Source of the DNA: PMG-095 sp049324695
Lineage (GTDB): Bacteria > Myxococcota_A > Polyangia > Polyangiales > Polyangiaceae
Direction: 5' to 3'
Length of the DNA stretch: 64,000 nucleotides
Assembly (NCBI GenBank): GCA_049324695.1
Contig: JBMOMJ010000064.1
Location: forward strand, 167,811-231,810
Below are positions 1-11,992 of the stretch, in pieces (within the stretch, counting starts at the first letter, position 1; each line of letters opens with the position of its first letter). Below the pieces are notes generated by a model. The model made no database searches, was not told the DNA's origin, and saw nothing but the letters and a program-made list of their open reading frames with translations. Both the position numbers and the translations under genes were made by a program.

Positions 1-34
1 CGCCCTTTCGGGACCGTTCGTCGCGCTTAATCCC

Positions 35-2329
35 ATGATGCGGCCGTCCATCGAACCGGAGCCCAGGCGCAGTCCATCCGAAGCTCCCCCCCGCCCCCTC
101 AGCAGCAGTGCTCCCAGCGTGCGCGTCTCCAAGCCGTCGGTACCGTTGGCCGCGCCGCGTGAACTCCCGAAGGTCAAACTCGGGATTCGCGTCAAGCTGG
201 TCGCGCTGATGGTCGCGACGATCTCGGCCATCGTGGTGGCACTGGCATCCTACTTTCCAGCTCGCCAAATTTCGGAGCTGCGTGCAGGCCTCAAAGAGCG
301 CGCCTCCGTGTATGCAGACTTGGCGAGTCGTCAACTGCGTTCATCGGTCGCATTCAATGATCAAGAGACGGCGCGCGAGGTCCTCGGGGCGGTCGCGAAG
401 GATCCGCTGATTGACAGCATCGCGGTGTACACCGCGCAAGGCGTGCGGCTGCATGCGGAAGGTCACGTCAGTGAGCTCGCTCATGCCGCGCGCAACGGCC
501 TGGGCGAAACGCGTGTGTTCGCACTGCCAGGCCGCGTGCTGGCGATGGCTCCGGTAGTGAGCCTGGAAGGGCCGCGTGGTACGGTGGTGATCGAGCTGTC
601 GACGCGAGCGGCGACGCAGGCGCGCAACCGCTTGGTGTGGGTTGCGCTCGGCGCTGGTATTTCGGCGCTGCTCGCGGGAACGGCGCTAGCTTGGCTGATC
701 GCACGATCGCTGGCTCAACGCGTGAAGCGCGTGGCGGACGCATCGACGGCCGTGGCCGCTGGCAACCTCGATCAAACGCTGACTGTCACCGGTTCGAATG
801 ATGAAATTGGCGTGTTGTCGCATGGCTTCAACGCCATGCTGGAGCAGCTGCGCCACTTGATTACGCACATTCGCGCCAGCGCACGCGAAGAAAAGGCACG
901 TTTGGAGCGCCTAGTCTCGGAGCGCACGGCGGCGTTGGATCGCAAGAATCGCGACCTGCAGCTGGTGCTCGACAACGTCGACCAGGGCTTCATCACCGTG
1001 GACCGCGACGCGCAGGTCGTGGGCGAGCATTCACGCATCATCGATGCTTGGTTGGGCAGCCTCAGCGCCGGCCAGAACTTGTGGGACTACCTGGATCGCG
1101 CTTCGCCCGGCGTTCGGCTGAACTTCTCGCTGTGCTGGGGCGAAGTCGTAGACGGCGTGATGCCGCTCGAGGTGACCCTGTATCAGATGCCGCAGCGCCT
1201 AGACGTCAAAGGCAGGCACTTGCGTCTCGAGTACAAGCCGCTGCTCGGCGACGGCGAGGACTTCGAAAAGATGCTGATCATCTTGTCGGACGTCACCGCG
1301 CAGCTCGAGCGCGAGCGCAGCGAGCAAGAAGAGCGCGATGTGCTGAACATCACCTCGCGCCTGCTGCAAGATCGCGCAGGCTTCCTGGAGTTCTTCGCCG
1401 AGACGGAGAACCTGGTCAAGAAGATCTGCGAAAACAAGAGCGACTCCGTAACGCTCAAACGCGATCTGCATACGCTCAAGGGCAACAGCGCGATCTACGG
1501 CTTGCTGAGGCTCTCCGCGCTGTGCCACGAGCTCGAGAACGACCTCGAGACGTTGACCGCCGGCGAACTCGAGTGCTCGGCGCTTTCGGAGCAGTGGCAA
1601 CGTACCTCGGGCAAGCTCAAGCTGATTCTCGGTGATGGCGAGCAGAACTCGATTGCCGTCGCGACCAAGGACTACAACACCGTCCTCGATGCCGTGAAGC
1701 GCGGCGTGCCGAGCAGCTCGATTCGACCGCTGATCGAAGCCTGGCGACTCGAACCCCTCGCGCTCCGCTTGGCGCGCGTCGGTGAGCAGCTCACCAAGAC
1801 GGTCGAACGCGTCGGTAAAGGGCAGGCGGAGGTGGATGTGGCCACGCCCCGCATCTACCTGGCGCGCGAGGAGCTGGCCGAATTTTGGAGCGTGTTCTCG
1901 CACGTGATTCGCAACGCAGCGATTCACGGCCTAGAGTCTCCCGAAGAGCGCAGTGATCTCGGGAAGCCGCCAATCGCGCGCTTTGCGCTGTCGGCAGGTG
2001 TGGAGAGCGGCCGCTTCTACATCGAGCTCCGCGACAGCGGGCCAGGAGTGGATTGGGAGCGAGTGCGCGAGCGCGCTGCGGAGAAGGGCATGCCCAGCGC
2101 AACTCCAGCTGATCTCGAGCGCGCTCTGTTCGCCGACGGCATCTCCACGGAGCGCGACGTCAACCAGAATGCAGGTCGTGGCGTGGGCCTCAGCGCGGTG
2201 CGCGAGGTCTGTCTGCGTCAAGGCGGCACAATTAGCGTCGCCAGCACGCGCGGCGTGGGTGCGGCGTTCCGCTTCTCGTGGCCGGCGGCGCGCTTGCGCA
2301 CGCTGACGATCTTGGAAGGTGCAGCGTGA
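35..2329 (+). CDS. CheA-like membrane sensor histidine kinase (CHASE8-like, HAMP, PAS-like, Hpt, HATPase)
   Basis: Predicted inner-membrane signalling kinase. Hydrophobic segments at about residues 53-74 and 200-223 bracket a periplasmic domain resembling CHASE8. A HAMP domain (221-275), a coiled coil, a PAS-like region (about 305-425), an Hpt domain with HTLKGN (His479) and a CheA-type ATPase (about 610-755; HVIRNAAIHG and GRGVGLSAV) follow. There is no HisKA box and no CheW-like P5 domain, so phosphotransfer probably goes through the Hpt histidine as in CheA. The reading frame is open to the window edge and ATG 35 has no clear Shine-Dalgarno, so the true start may lie upstream. The stop overlaps the start of the cytochrome c peroxidase gene, suggesting a shared stimulus. 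No response regulator is adjacent. Confidence 0.85.
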   Translation: MMRPSIEPEPRRSPSEAPPRPLSSSAPSVRVSKPSVPLAAPRELPKVKLGIRVKLVALMVATISAIVVALASYFPARQISELRAGLKERASVYADLASRQLRSSVAFNDQETAREVLGAVAKDPLIDSIAVYTAQGVRLHAEGHVSELAHAARNGLGETRVFALPGRVLAMAPVVSLEGPRGTVVIELSTRAATQARNRLVWVALGAGISALLAGTALAWLIARSLAQRVKRVADASTAVAAGNLDQTLTVTGSNDEIGVLSHGFNAMLEQLRHLITHIRASAREEKARLERLVSERTAALDRKNRDLQLVLDNVDQGFITVDRDAQVVGEHSRIIDAWLGSLSAGQNLWDYLDRASPGVRLNFSLCWGEVVDGVMPLEVTLYQMPQRLDVKGRHLRLEYKPLLGDGEDFEKMLIILSDVTAQLERERSEQEERDVLNITSRLLQDRAGFLEFFAETENLVKKICENKSDSVTLKRDLHTLKGNSAIYGLLRLSALCHELENDLETLTAGELECSALSEQWQRTSGKLKLILGDGEQNSIAVATKDYNTVLDAVKRGVPSSSIRPLIEAWRLEPLALRLARVGEQLTKTVERVGKGQAEVDVATPRIYLAREELAEFWSVFSHVIRNAAIHGLESPEERSDLGKPPIARFALSAGVESGRFYIELRDSGPGVDWERVRERAAEKGMPSATPADLERALFADGISTERDVNQNAGRGVGLSAVREVCLRQGGTISVASTRGVGAAFRFSWPAARLRTLTILEGAA

Positions 2330-3462
2330 TCAAGAAGGACGTGAAAGTGATGGCTTCGTTGGGCAAACTCGCGATCGGCAGCGCGCTCGCGCTCGGCTCC
2401 GTTTCGTGCAGCGAGCCGGACGAAACGCGAGCGCTGCTCACCGCGTTGGAAAAGACCGCTGTCTCGACCGCCCATGCGGCAGAAAAGAAGCCGGGCGTCG
2501 AAATCAATCCACGCCTGTTGCGTCGCTTCCAACCGCTGCGCGCGCGCGTGGAGAGCAACAAGAATCCATTGCTCGAAGCCAAGGTCGAGCTCGGGCGCAT
2601 GCTCTACTTCGAAAAGCGCCTATCCAAAAACCAGGATCTGTCATGTAACAGCTGCCACGACCTAGCGACTTACGGTGTAGATCACACGCCGACTTCGACC
2701 GGGCACAAAGGGCAGAAGGGGGGCCGCAACGCACCTACGGTCTACAACGCAGCCGGCTTCTTCGCGCAGTTCTGGGACGGGCGCGCCGAGAGCGTCGAAC
2801 AGCAAGCTACCGGGCCCATCTTGAATCCGATCGAGATGGCACTGCCGAGCGCTGAGCACGGCGTGAAGATCCTGAAATCGATGCCCGAGTACGTAAGTCG
2901 CTTCAAACAAGCCTTCCCGGACGAGGCGGAGCCGCTCACGTTCGACAACGTGGGCAAGGCCATCGCCGCCTTCGAGCGCCAGCTGATGACGCCGTCACGC
3001 TGGGACGACTACCTGCGCGGCAACGAAGCCGCGTTGAGCGATCCAGAGCTCGAAGGTCTCAAAATCTTCACGAATATCGGCTGCATGGTGTGCCACACCG
3101 GCGAATTCGTCGGCGGCGCCATGTATCAAAAGGTCGGCGTCGTCGAACCCTGGCCGAACCAGAAGGACCAAGGTCGCTTCGAGGTTACGAAGCAAGAGGT
3201 CGATCGCATGATGTTCAAGGTGCCAACCTTGCGCAACATTGCCCAAACCGCGCCCTACTTCCACGACGGGTCGGTCGCGACATTGGATGCAGCCGTGCGC
3301 ATGATGGGCAAGCACCAGCTCGGCCTCAACCTGAGCGATCGCGAAGTCAGCTCGATCGTTACTTGGCTCGGATCGCTCACTGGCAAATTGCCCGGCGACT
3401 ACATCAAACAGCCCGAGCTGCCGCCGAGCAGCGCCAGCACGCCCGGGCCGAACGCCGGCTGA
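2326..3462 (+). CDS. Di-haem cytochrome c peroxidase (MauG/CcpA family), lipoprotein
   Basis: About 378 residues. Two c-type haem motifs, CNSCH at about residue 107 and CMVCH at about 253, with the late KVPTLRNIAQTAPYFHDGS block, are diagnostic of bacterial di-haem peroxidases. These reduce H2O2 in the periplasm with electrons from cytochromes. The N-terminus is hydrophobic and ends in a lipobox-like SVSC, so it is probably membrane-anchored. GTG 2326 was chosen because GGAAGG precedes it by a few bases and it overlaps the kinase stop (GTGA). ATG 2350 is the alternative and also leaves a signal peptide. Translational coupling to a sensor kinase is unusual for this family. Confidence 0.88.
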   Translation: MIKKDVKVMASLGKLAIGSALALGSVSCSEPDETRALLTALEKTAVSTAHAAEKKPGVEINPRLLRRFQPLRARVESNKNPLLEAKVELGRMLYFEKRLSKNQDLSCNSCHDLATYGVDHTPTSTGHKGQKGGRNAPTVYNAAGFFAQFWDGRAESVEQQATGPILNPIEMALPSAEHGVKILKSMPEYVSRFKQAFPDEAEPLTFDNVGKAIAAFERQLMTPSRWDDYLRGNEAALSDPELEGLKIFTNIGCMVCHTGEFVGGAMYQKVGVVEPWPNQKDQGRFEVTKQEVDRMMFKVPTLRNIAQTAPYFHDGSVATLDAAVRMMGKHQLGLNLSDREVSSIVTWLGSLTGKLPGDYIKQPELPPSSASTPGPNAG

Positions 3463-3476
3463 GGCTGATCACAAGC

Positions 3477-3519
3477 TCGAGCGGAAAACGTATCACTGTC
3501 TTCGATCCGCTCCGCTCGA
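3477..3519 (+). terminator. Possible terminator hairpin after the peroxidase gene
   Basis: Inverted repeat TCGAGCGG (3477-3484) and CCGCTCGA (3512-3519) with a 27-base loop, just downstream of the peroxidase stop. There is no T run, so it is only a weak candidate terminator or RNA-stabilising hairpin. Confidence 0.3.
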
Positions 3520-3679
3520 AACAAATCCCGTGCCGAGCTCGATCGTGAGCACACCGCCGCGCTGCCTCAGCGCGCAGAATTGACACACGCGGGCCACGCA
3601 CACGTGCTGAAACTCTGGCCAAAAACGGCGTCCGCTGGCGGCATGTGCCTTGCTTCGACCCTCGATGAGGAGAGCGAAC

Positions 3680-4348
3680 ATGCCTGACAACAGCAAGCCC
3701 TACGTGATCGTTGTGGGCGTCGATTTCTCCGAAAGCGGAGACATTGCGCTCGAGGCCGCATTCCAAATGGCAGATGAGCGATACCCAGCCGACGTGCACG
3801 TCGTGAACGTGATGCCTGTCTACGTACCGAGCCTGGAAGCCGAAGGTCAGGCGTGGGGCACAACGGGTGCGCCCTCCGTGGGCGAAGCGGCGCTGCGCCT
3901 CAGAAGCTACGTCGAGCAACGCCTCGTCGAGCATCAGAACAACGGCGTGCGGCGTGCGCCATCACGTGTCGTAACTCACGTGCGCACCGATTCGGCGGCA
4001 CACGAGGTGGCGCAATTGGCAGCCGACGTCGAGGCGGACATCGTGGTGGTTGGCACTCACGGCCGCCGCGGCATTTCGCGCCTGCTCCTTGGCTCCACTG
4101 CGGAGTCGACTGTACGGCTCGCACCCTGCCCGGTGCTGGTGGCGCGCCCCAAAGCGACACCGGTTGCCGAACCCCTGCAACCCATGATCGAGCCGCCGTG
4201 TCCCCGCTGCGTAGAAACGCGCATCGCCAGCAATGGCGCCGAGTTCTGGTGTGAACAGCACCGCGAACATCACGGGCAGCGACACACCTATCACCAAAGT
4301 GATCGCGTGTCGCAGGACGGAACCCTGCCGCTCGTGATGCACTCATGA
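3680..4348 (+). CDS. Universal stress protein (UspA) with Cys/His C-terminal tail
   Basis: 222 residues from ATG 3680, which follows GAGGAG at good spacing. The first 150 residues are a single Usp domain: IVVGVDFSESG at the N-terminus and the ATP-binding GTHGRRG...GS block at about 131-146. Usp proteins are cytoplasmic, dimeric, often nucleotide-binding stress proteins. The extra 50-60 residues are unusual: after a Pro-rich linker comes PPCPRC, then FWCEQH and a run of histidines, which could form a treble-clef-like metal site. It stands alone between the peroxidase operon and a convergent barrel gene. Confidence 0.85.
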   Translation: MPDNSKPYVIVVGVDFSESGDIALEAAFQMADERYPADVHVVNVMPVYVPSLEAEGQAWGTTGAPSVGEAALRLRSYVEQRLVEHQNNGVRRAPSRVVTHVRTDSAAHEVAQLAADVEADIVVVGTHGRRGISRLLLGSTAESTVRLAPCPVLVARPKATPVAEPLQPMIEPPCPRCVETRIASNGAEFWCEQHREHHGQRHTYHQSDRVSQDGTLPLVMHS

Positions 4349-4361
4349 CCTTTCGAGAAAG

Positions 4362-4991
4362 TTAAAACTCGACCCCGAGCTCCAGCGCGGCGCTCGCGTA
4401 CGGAGAGCTCTCGTCGACTGCGGCGTAATCTGTCGCCGAGACATTCGCGCGAATTGCCTCGACTCGGCCCGATAGGCGCGCTGCATAGCCCAGCGCGCCG
4501 TCGAGATCCGCGTAGAAACGACCCATACCGAAGCGATAGCCAATCTGCGCGGTCGGCACGGCGTAACTTTGAATCGTGGCGATGCCCGCGCTTTCATCCT
4601 CTACTCGGGTGCGCAAGTATTCGAGCGCGAGGCCGGCGTGCACGCCGCGGCGGTCATTCGCAAACGAATATCGGCCGCGCAACGCCGCTCCATAGCTGAA
4701 GGCGAATTTGCTGGGTTCGTCGACGAACAACTGGCGCGACAGCAAACCCATGTCGAACCAACGCACTGAAGCCCCCACACTGACTTGCCCGAGTGCTACG
4801 TCCACGCCGAGACGAGGACCGAACAACGCGAAACCCAATGGATCTAGATAAACCGATGGCGCGACGCGGTTCGCGCTCGCTTGCTCGTCTCGCTCAGGTT
4901 GCGCGTGCGCCGGTGGTGCGCACAACAGCACGCCAAGACTCAAGTGGACCACTGCCAATCGTTGCGTGAGCGACTTCAACTTCAACCGCAT
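4362..4991 (-). CDS. Secreted outer-membrane beta-barrel-like protein, unknown role
   Basis: 209 residues with a clear signal peptide ending PPAHAQ. The mature part alternates short hydrophobic/aromatic strands with polar turns (for example VSVGASVRWFDMGLL, YGAALRGRYSF, AQIGYRFGMGRFYADLDG) and ends in ELGVEF, whose C-terminal aromatic is typical of proteins assembled by BamA. This suggests an 8-strand-class barrel. No family was recognised. It is convergent with the Usp gene, 13 bases away, and stands alone upstream. Confidence 0.6.
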   Translation of the reverse strand: MRLKLKSLTQRLAVVHLSLGVLLCAPPAHAQPERDEQASANRVAPSVYLDPLGFALFGPRLGVDVALGQVSVGASVRWFDMGLLSRQLFVDEPSKFAFSYGAALRGRYSFANDRRGVHAGLALEYLRTRVEDESAGIATIQSYAVPTAQIGYRFGMGRFYADLDGALGYAARLSGRVEAIRANVSATDYAAVDESSPYASAALELGVEF

Positions 4992-5141
4992 GCACCTCTC
5001 CCGTTTTAGAACCGGCTAAGTTAGCAACGGTCGTGCCGCGGACTTCGCTCGCGTACTGAGCGCGCGTTTTCTCGGCCAAGACGCAGTCCGTGCTGAGCTC
5101 TAGTCGCTCAAACCAGGGCAACGCTGTCGCGGTGCTTTCGC

Positions 5142-8974
<3,833 letters not shown>

Positions 8975-8975
<1 letters not shown>

Positions 8976-9928
8976 CAGCTTGTCTTCGATTTGAGGCTTC
9001 GATTTTGGAGCGAAAGCTTGTCGGCGATGGCCAGCACCACTTGAAGGTGTGGCTTCTTGGCTTCGCGACAAGCAACCTCGGCCGTGCGGACCGAGAGACC
9101 CGCGCGCTTCAGCAAAGAGCGCAGCGCAGCGGGTGAAAAACCGGGGTGTCGTTCGCCGTAGCGCGAGGTGACGTCGAGCTGCTGGTGCTCATCGAGGCAC
9201 AGCACGACCAAGCGACCTGCCGGGCGTAGCACACGGCTACATTCCTCCAACGCGCGCTGCGGGCGCTCGGCGTAGGTGAGCGTGTGAAACAACAGCACGG
9301 CATCGAACGACCCTTCCTCGAACGGCAGCTCGTGCACATCCGCTACCAAGCTGCGAACGTGGGGATACTTCGCCAGGCGCTCTTCGGCAGCGCTAATCAA
9401 GCGAGCGCTGGTATCGATGCAGGTGAGGCTCTTGCAATACGGAGCAATGGAACTCGCCGCCGCCCCGTCACCTGAACCCGCATCGAGCACGTCACCGAGC
9501 TCGAGCAGACCAGCGATCCCCACTGCCAGCGAATGCCAGGTGCGCCCGGGGGAGTAGTCGAGCTCGACCTCCAGGGCGGACTCCGGCAGATCGCCGCGGC
9601 GCTCGGCGTCCAGCTCTTGCAAGCGCCGCCGATCGCCTTCCAGGGTCGGGTCGCCAATCGCCGTGGCTTCATCGAGGAACTCGCGAGCGGTCTTGGGCAT
9701 GCTGTCGCGATCCAACGCGTAGAAGGACTGCGCACCCTGACGGCGGTCGCGGACGAAGCCCGCCTCGCGCAGACGCCCGAGGTGCGTCGAAACACGGGAC
9801 TGCGCTATCCCGGTGACACGCACCAGGTCGGTGACGCAGAGTTCGCGGTCGCGCAGCAAGGCGCACAGGCGAATCCGGCTCTCGTCTCCGAGCAGGTTCA
9901 GCGTATCGACGTAGCGGGACAGGTTCAT
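8975..9928 (-). CDS. ArsR-family regulator fused to SAM-dependent methyltransferase domain (SahR-like)
   Basis: 317 residues. The N-terminal 90 or so form a winged helix of the ArsR type (LLGDESRIRLCALL, VTGIAQSRVSTHLGRLREAG) without obvious metal-binding cysteines. The C-terminal half is a class I methyltransferase fold (VLDAGSGDGAAASS, IDTSARLISAAEERL, LLFHTLTYAERPQRALEECSRVLRPAG). ArsR proteins that sense S-adenosylhomocysteine and control SAM-cycle genes are known as SahR, and direct coupling to metH fits that role. The start was set at ATG 9928, giving a clean HTH N-terminus. Alternatively it could be an active methyltransferase. It is divergent from an S1/P1 nuclease gene. Confidence 0.85.
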
Positions 9929-9931
9929 CCT

Positions 9932-9955
9932 GATATCTAGATTCGCGGATACTAG
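9932..9955. promoter_or_regulatory. Candidate operator in front of the SahR-like/metH operon
   Basis: Directly upstream of the regulator's ATG lie two direct copies of GATA(T)CTAG, GATATCTAG at 9932-9940 and GATACTAG at 9948-9955. The first contains the palindrome ATCTAGAT (9935-9942). Spacing and position suit autoregulation. Assignment to the adjacent ArsR-type protein is inference. Confidence 0.4.
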
Positions 9956-10000
9956 CTCCGGCGGCGACTCTGTCAAGAAGCGCCGCGGAACGCCACCACT

Positions 10001-10840
10001 ATGATGAGTCACGTGAAGGCCTCGCTCGCCGCCATCTCCATCCTGACCTTCGTCGCCGTGGGCACGTCCTCACGTGCGGCGCTCGGCTGGAACGCCGCCG
10101 GTCATGAAGCGGTCGCTCATCTCGCCGAACGCAACCTGAGCTCCGGCGCCCGCGCGCGCATCCAGCAACTGCTCGGAGAAGGCACGTCGCTCGCCAGCGT
10201 GTCGACCTGGGCGGACGAGATCAAGCAGCAGCGCAGTGAGACGAGCCGCTGGCATTACATCGACATCGACGTACGCGCGAACGTGCAGAAGCGCGACATA
10301 CCGCGTTCCTGCCCTTCTCAGGATTGCGTTACGGCGCGCATCGAGATCGCGGCACGCGAACTGAACGATGTTTCACTCAGCCATGATGCGCGCGTCGAGT
10401 CACTCAAGTTCCTCGTCCACTTCGTCGGCGATCTGCATCAACCACTACACTGCGCAGACGACGCGGACCGCGGCGGCAACGACAAGCGCCTTTTGGTCCC
10501 AGGCTCCGATGAACCCATGAAGTTGCACGCCTACTGGGACAATCTGCCCGCGATGCACACTGGTGAAGATGCGCGCGCCCTCGCAGATCGCTTGGAGAAG
10601 CGAATCACTGCTACCGAGAAGGCGGCATGGATGCGCGGCAACGTGACGGACTGGGCGTGGGAAAGCTTCGGCATCGCCCGCCGCTTCATCTACCCCGACT
10701 TCACGCGCGGTCGCACGCGTTCGCCAGTTCCGCTACCAGCGCGCTATCAGGGCCCCAAAGCCCGGCAGATCGTAGAAACGCAGCTCTCCCGCGCCGGGGT
10801 GCGCCTGGCCAGCTTACTGAACGCTGCTTTCCAACGCTGA
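10001..10840 (+). CDS. S1/P1-type zinc-dependent nuclease, secreted
   Basis: 279 residues with a signal peptide (TFVAVGTSSRAALG) whose cleavage leaves Trp at or near the new N-terminus (GWNAAGHEAVAHLAE). The S1/P1 family uses this Trp as a zinc ligand. Other ligand motifs are present: TWADEI, RWHYIDID and HFVGDLHQPLHC, followed by DRGGND and HAYWDN. These enzymes cleave single-stranded nucleic acids, often after export, so a role in extracellular nucleic-acid scavenging is plausible. Two ATGs (10001 and 10004) are possible. It is divergent from the SahR-like gene. Confidence 0.9.
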   Translation: MMSHVKASLAAISILTFVAVGTSSRAALGWNAAGHEAVAHLAERNLSSGARARIQQLLGEGTSLASVSTWADEIKQQRSETSRWHYIDIDVRANVQKRDIPRSCPSQDCVTARIEIAARELNDVSLSHDARVESLKFLVHFVGDLHQPLHCADDADRGGNDKRLLVPGSDEPMKLHAYWDNLPAMHTGEDARALADRLEKRITATEKAAWMRGNVTDWAWESFGIARRFIYPDFTRGRTRSPVPLPARYQGPKARQIVETQLSRAGVRLASLLNAAFQR

Positions 10841-10846
10841 CCGCAA

Positions 10847-11170
10847 CTAGGCGTCGCGTGTGCCGCCCTTGACGGCCTGATCGGCTTCATGCCAGCCGGC
10901 CATCACGAGTAGCTCCGACGCAGCGATCAACGTGATGAGGCCGGCGCCGCGCAAACACTGCGCACGAGCAAGCGCGTGAGCTCGCGGCTCCGAAAGCATC
11001 GACAATGCTTGTTCGAGCATCTCGATGGCGCGCCCGAGGTTTTGCGATTGTACGCGGACTCGCTCGCTCCAGCCTTCAGGCTCGGAGGGAGCGACGCTTT
11101 CGCCGCGCCTTTGCTTCGAGTATCGAGCCGACCGCCTGTCAGACACCGTGAGCACCCTTGATTCGAGCAT
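10847..11170 (-). CDS. Small hypothetical protein
   Basis: 107 residues from ATG 11170. A central stretch (GRAIEMLEQALSMLSEPRAHALARAQCLRGAG) looks helical and is followed by a hydrophobic segment LITLIAASELLVMAGW. No family was recognised. It lies downstream of, and on the same strand as, the 92-residue gene, so the two may be co-transcribed. Coding status is uncertain because the N-terminal third is Arg/Ser-rich and could be non-coding. Confidence 0.4.
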   Translation of the reverse strand: MLESRVLTVSDRRSARYSKQRRGESVAPSEPEGWSERVRVQSQNLGRAIEMLEQALSMLSEPRAHALARAQCLRGAGLITLIAASELLVMAGWHEADQAVKGGTRDA

Positions 11171-11218
11171 GGGCGGAGCATACACTGAACAAAAGCTCAG
11201 CTCCAGGCCTTCCTGCAA

Positions 11219-11497
11219 CTAGCGTTTCGCCACAAAACGCCGACCGTTTTGCGTGGCGGTTGGCCCGGGACCATCGAAAGCGCTCCACGCGTTCTCCTCG
11301 AATGCGGCTTCGATACTGGCGAGCCACGCCTCTTCTGAGCTGGCTTCTTCTCTCAACGGCAACGGGATGATGGCCACGCGATCGAACTTCACGCCGGTGG
11401 CGAACCAGAACCTTCCGCTCGTGTCGAGCGAGAGGCGTGCGATTTGCCAGCTCAGGCGAGATTTTGCGGGCATCGGAGGCATGCGCTCGAACTTCAT
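11219..11497 (-). CDS. Small hypothetical protein with strong ribosome binding site
   Basis: 92 residues from ATG 11497, chosen because AGGAGAGG lies about 9 bases upstream; the in-frame GTG further up lies inside that site. It is balanced in composition with alternating strands (WQIARLSLDTSGRFWFATGVKFDRVAIIPLP) and an acidic helix (EEASSEEAWLASIEAAFEENAW). No family was recognised. It is divergent from the XRE regulator across a 64-base gap, so the regulator may control it. Confidence 0.6.
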   Translation of the reverse strand: MKFERMPPMPAKSRLSWQIARLSLDTSGRFWFATGVKFDRVAIIPLPLREEASSEEAWLASIEAAFEENAWSAFDGPGPTATQNGRRFVAKR

Positions 11498-11561
11498 GTG
11501 TCCCACCTCTCCTGCCTTTTTAGCGAGTTCTATGGAGCGGTCAACACTAAAGAGGACTTAA

Positions 11562-11897
11562 ATGCCCTCATTGGCGGAAACCGCCCGATCTATCGCTTTC
11601 ACTGAGATGCCTGCTCCCGCAAGTCGTCGCGCTCAAGAAGTAATCAAACACCTGGGCGGCAACGTGCAGCGCTTGCGACAGAAGCGCGGCCTCACGCAAG
11701 AGCGCCTTGCCGAAATGACCAGTCTCGATCTGTCCTATACGCAGCGGGTGGAGCGCGGGCAGATCAACGTGACCCTCGGCACGCTCGTGACGTTCGCAGA
11801 CGCCTTGGAGGTGCCGCCGGCTGCGCTGCTGCGCCCTGGAAAGGGTCCGGTCATCACACGCGGTCGTCCCACCACCAAGCGACGTCGCCGAACCTGA
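11562..11897 (+). CDS. XRE-family helix-turn-helix DNA-binding protein
   Basis: 111 residues. A Cro/C1-type HTH covers about residues 27-85 (NVQRLRQKRGLTQERLAEMTSLDLSYTQRVERGQINVTLGTLVTFADAL). The C-terminus is a basic tail. AGAGGA precedes the ATG. There is no partner toxin next to it, so an antitoxin role is not supported. It may autoregulate and control the divergent 92-residue gene. Confidence 0.85.
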   Translation: MPSLAETARSIAFTEMPAPASRRAQEVIKHLGGNVQRLRQKRGLTQERLAEMTSLDLSYTQRVERGQINVTLGTLVTFADALEVPPAALLRPGKGPVITRGRPTTKRRRRT

Positions 11898-11992
11898 CGC
11901 GCCACTCTGACTGAAACTCGTTCACGCGAGCGGCGTGCTGCGCGATTGTGCGCTAACACCGCGCGATGGTGGATGTTGGGAAGCCTCAGGGG

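Noticed and set aside
11562..11897. Antitoxin of a type II toxin-antitoxin pair
   Set aside because: The XRE protein has no adjacent HipA-, HigB- or RelE-like partner. The divergent 92-residue gene has no toxin features.
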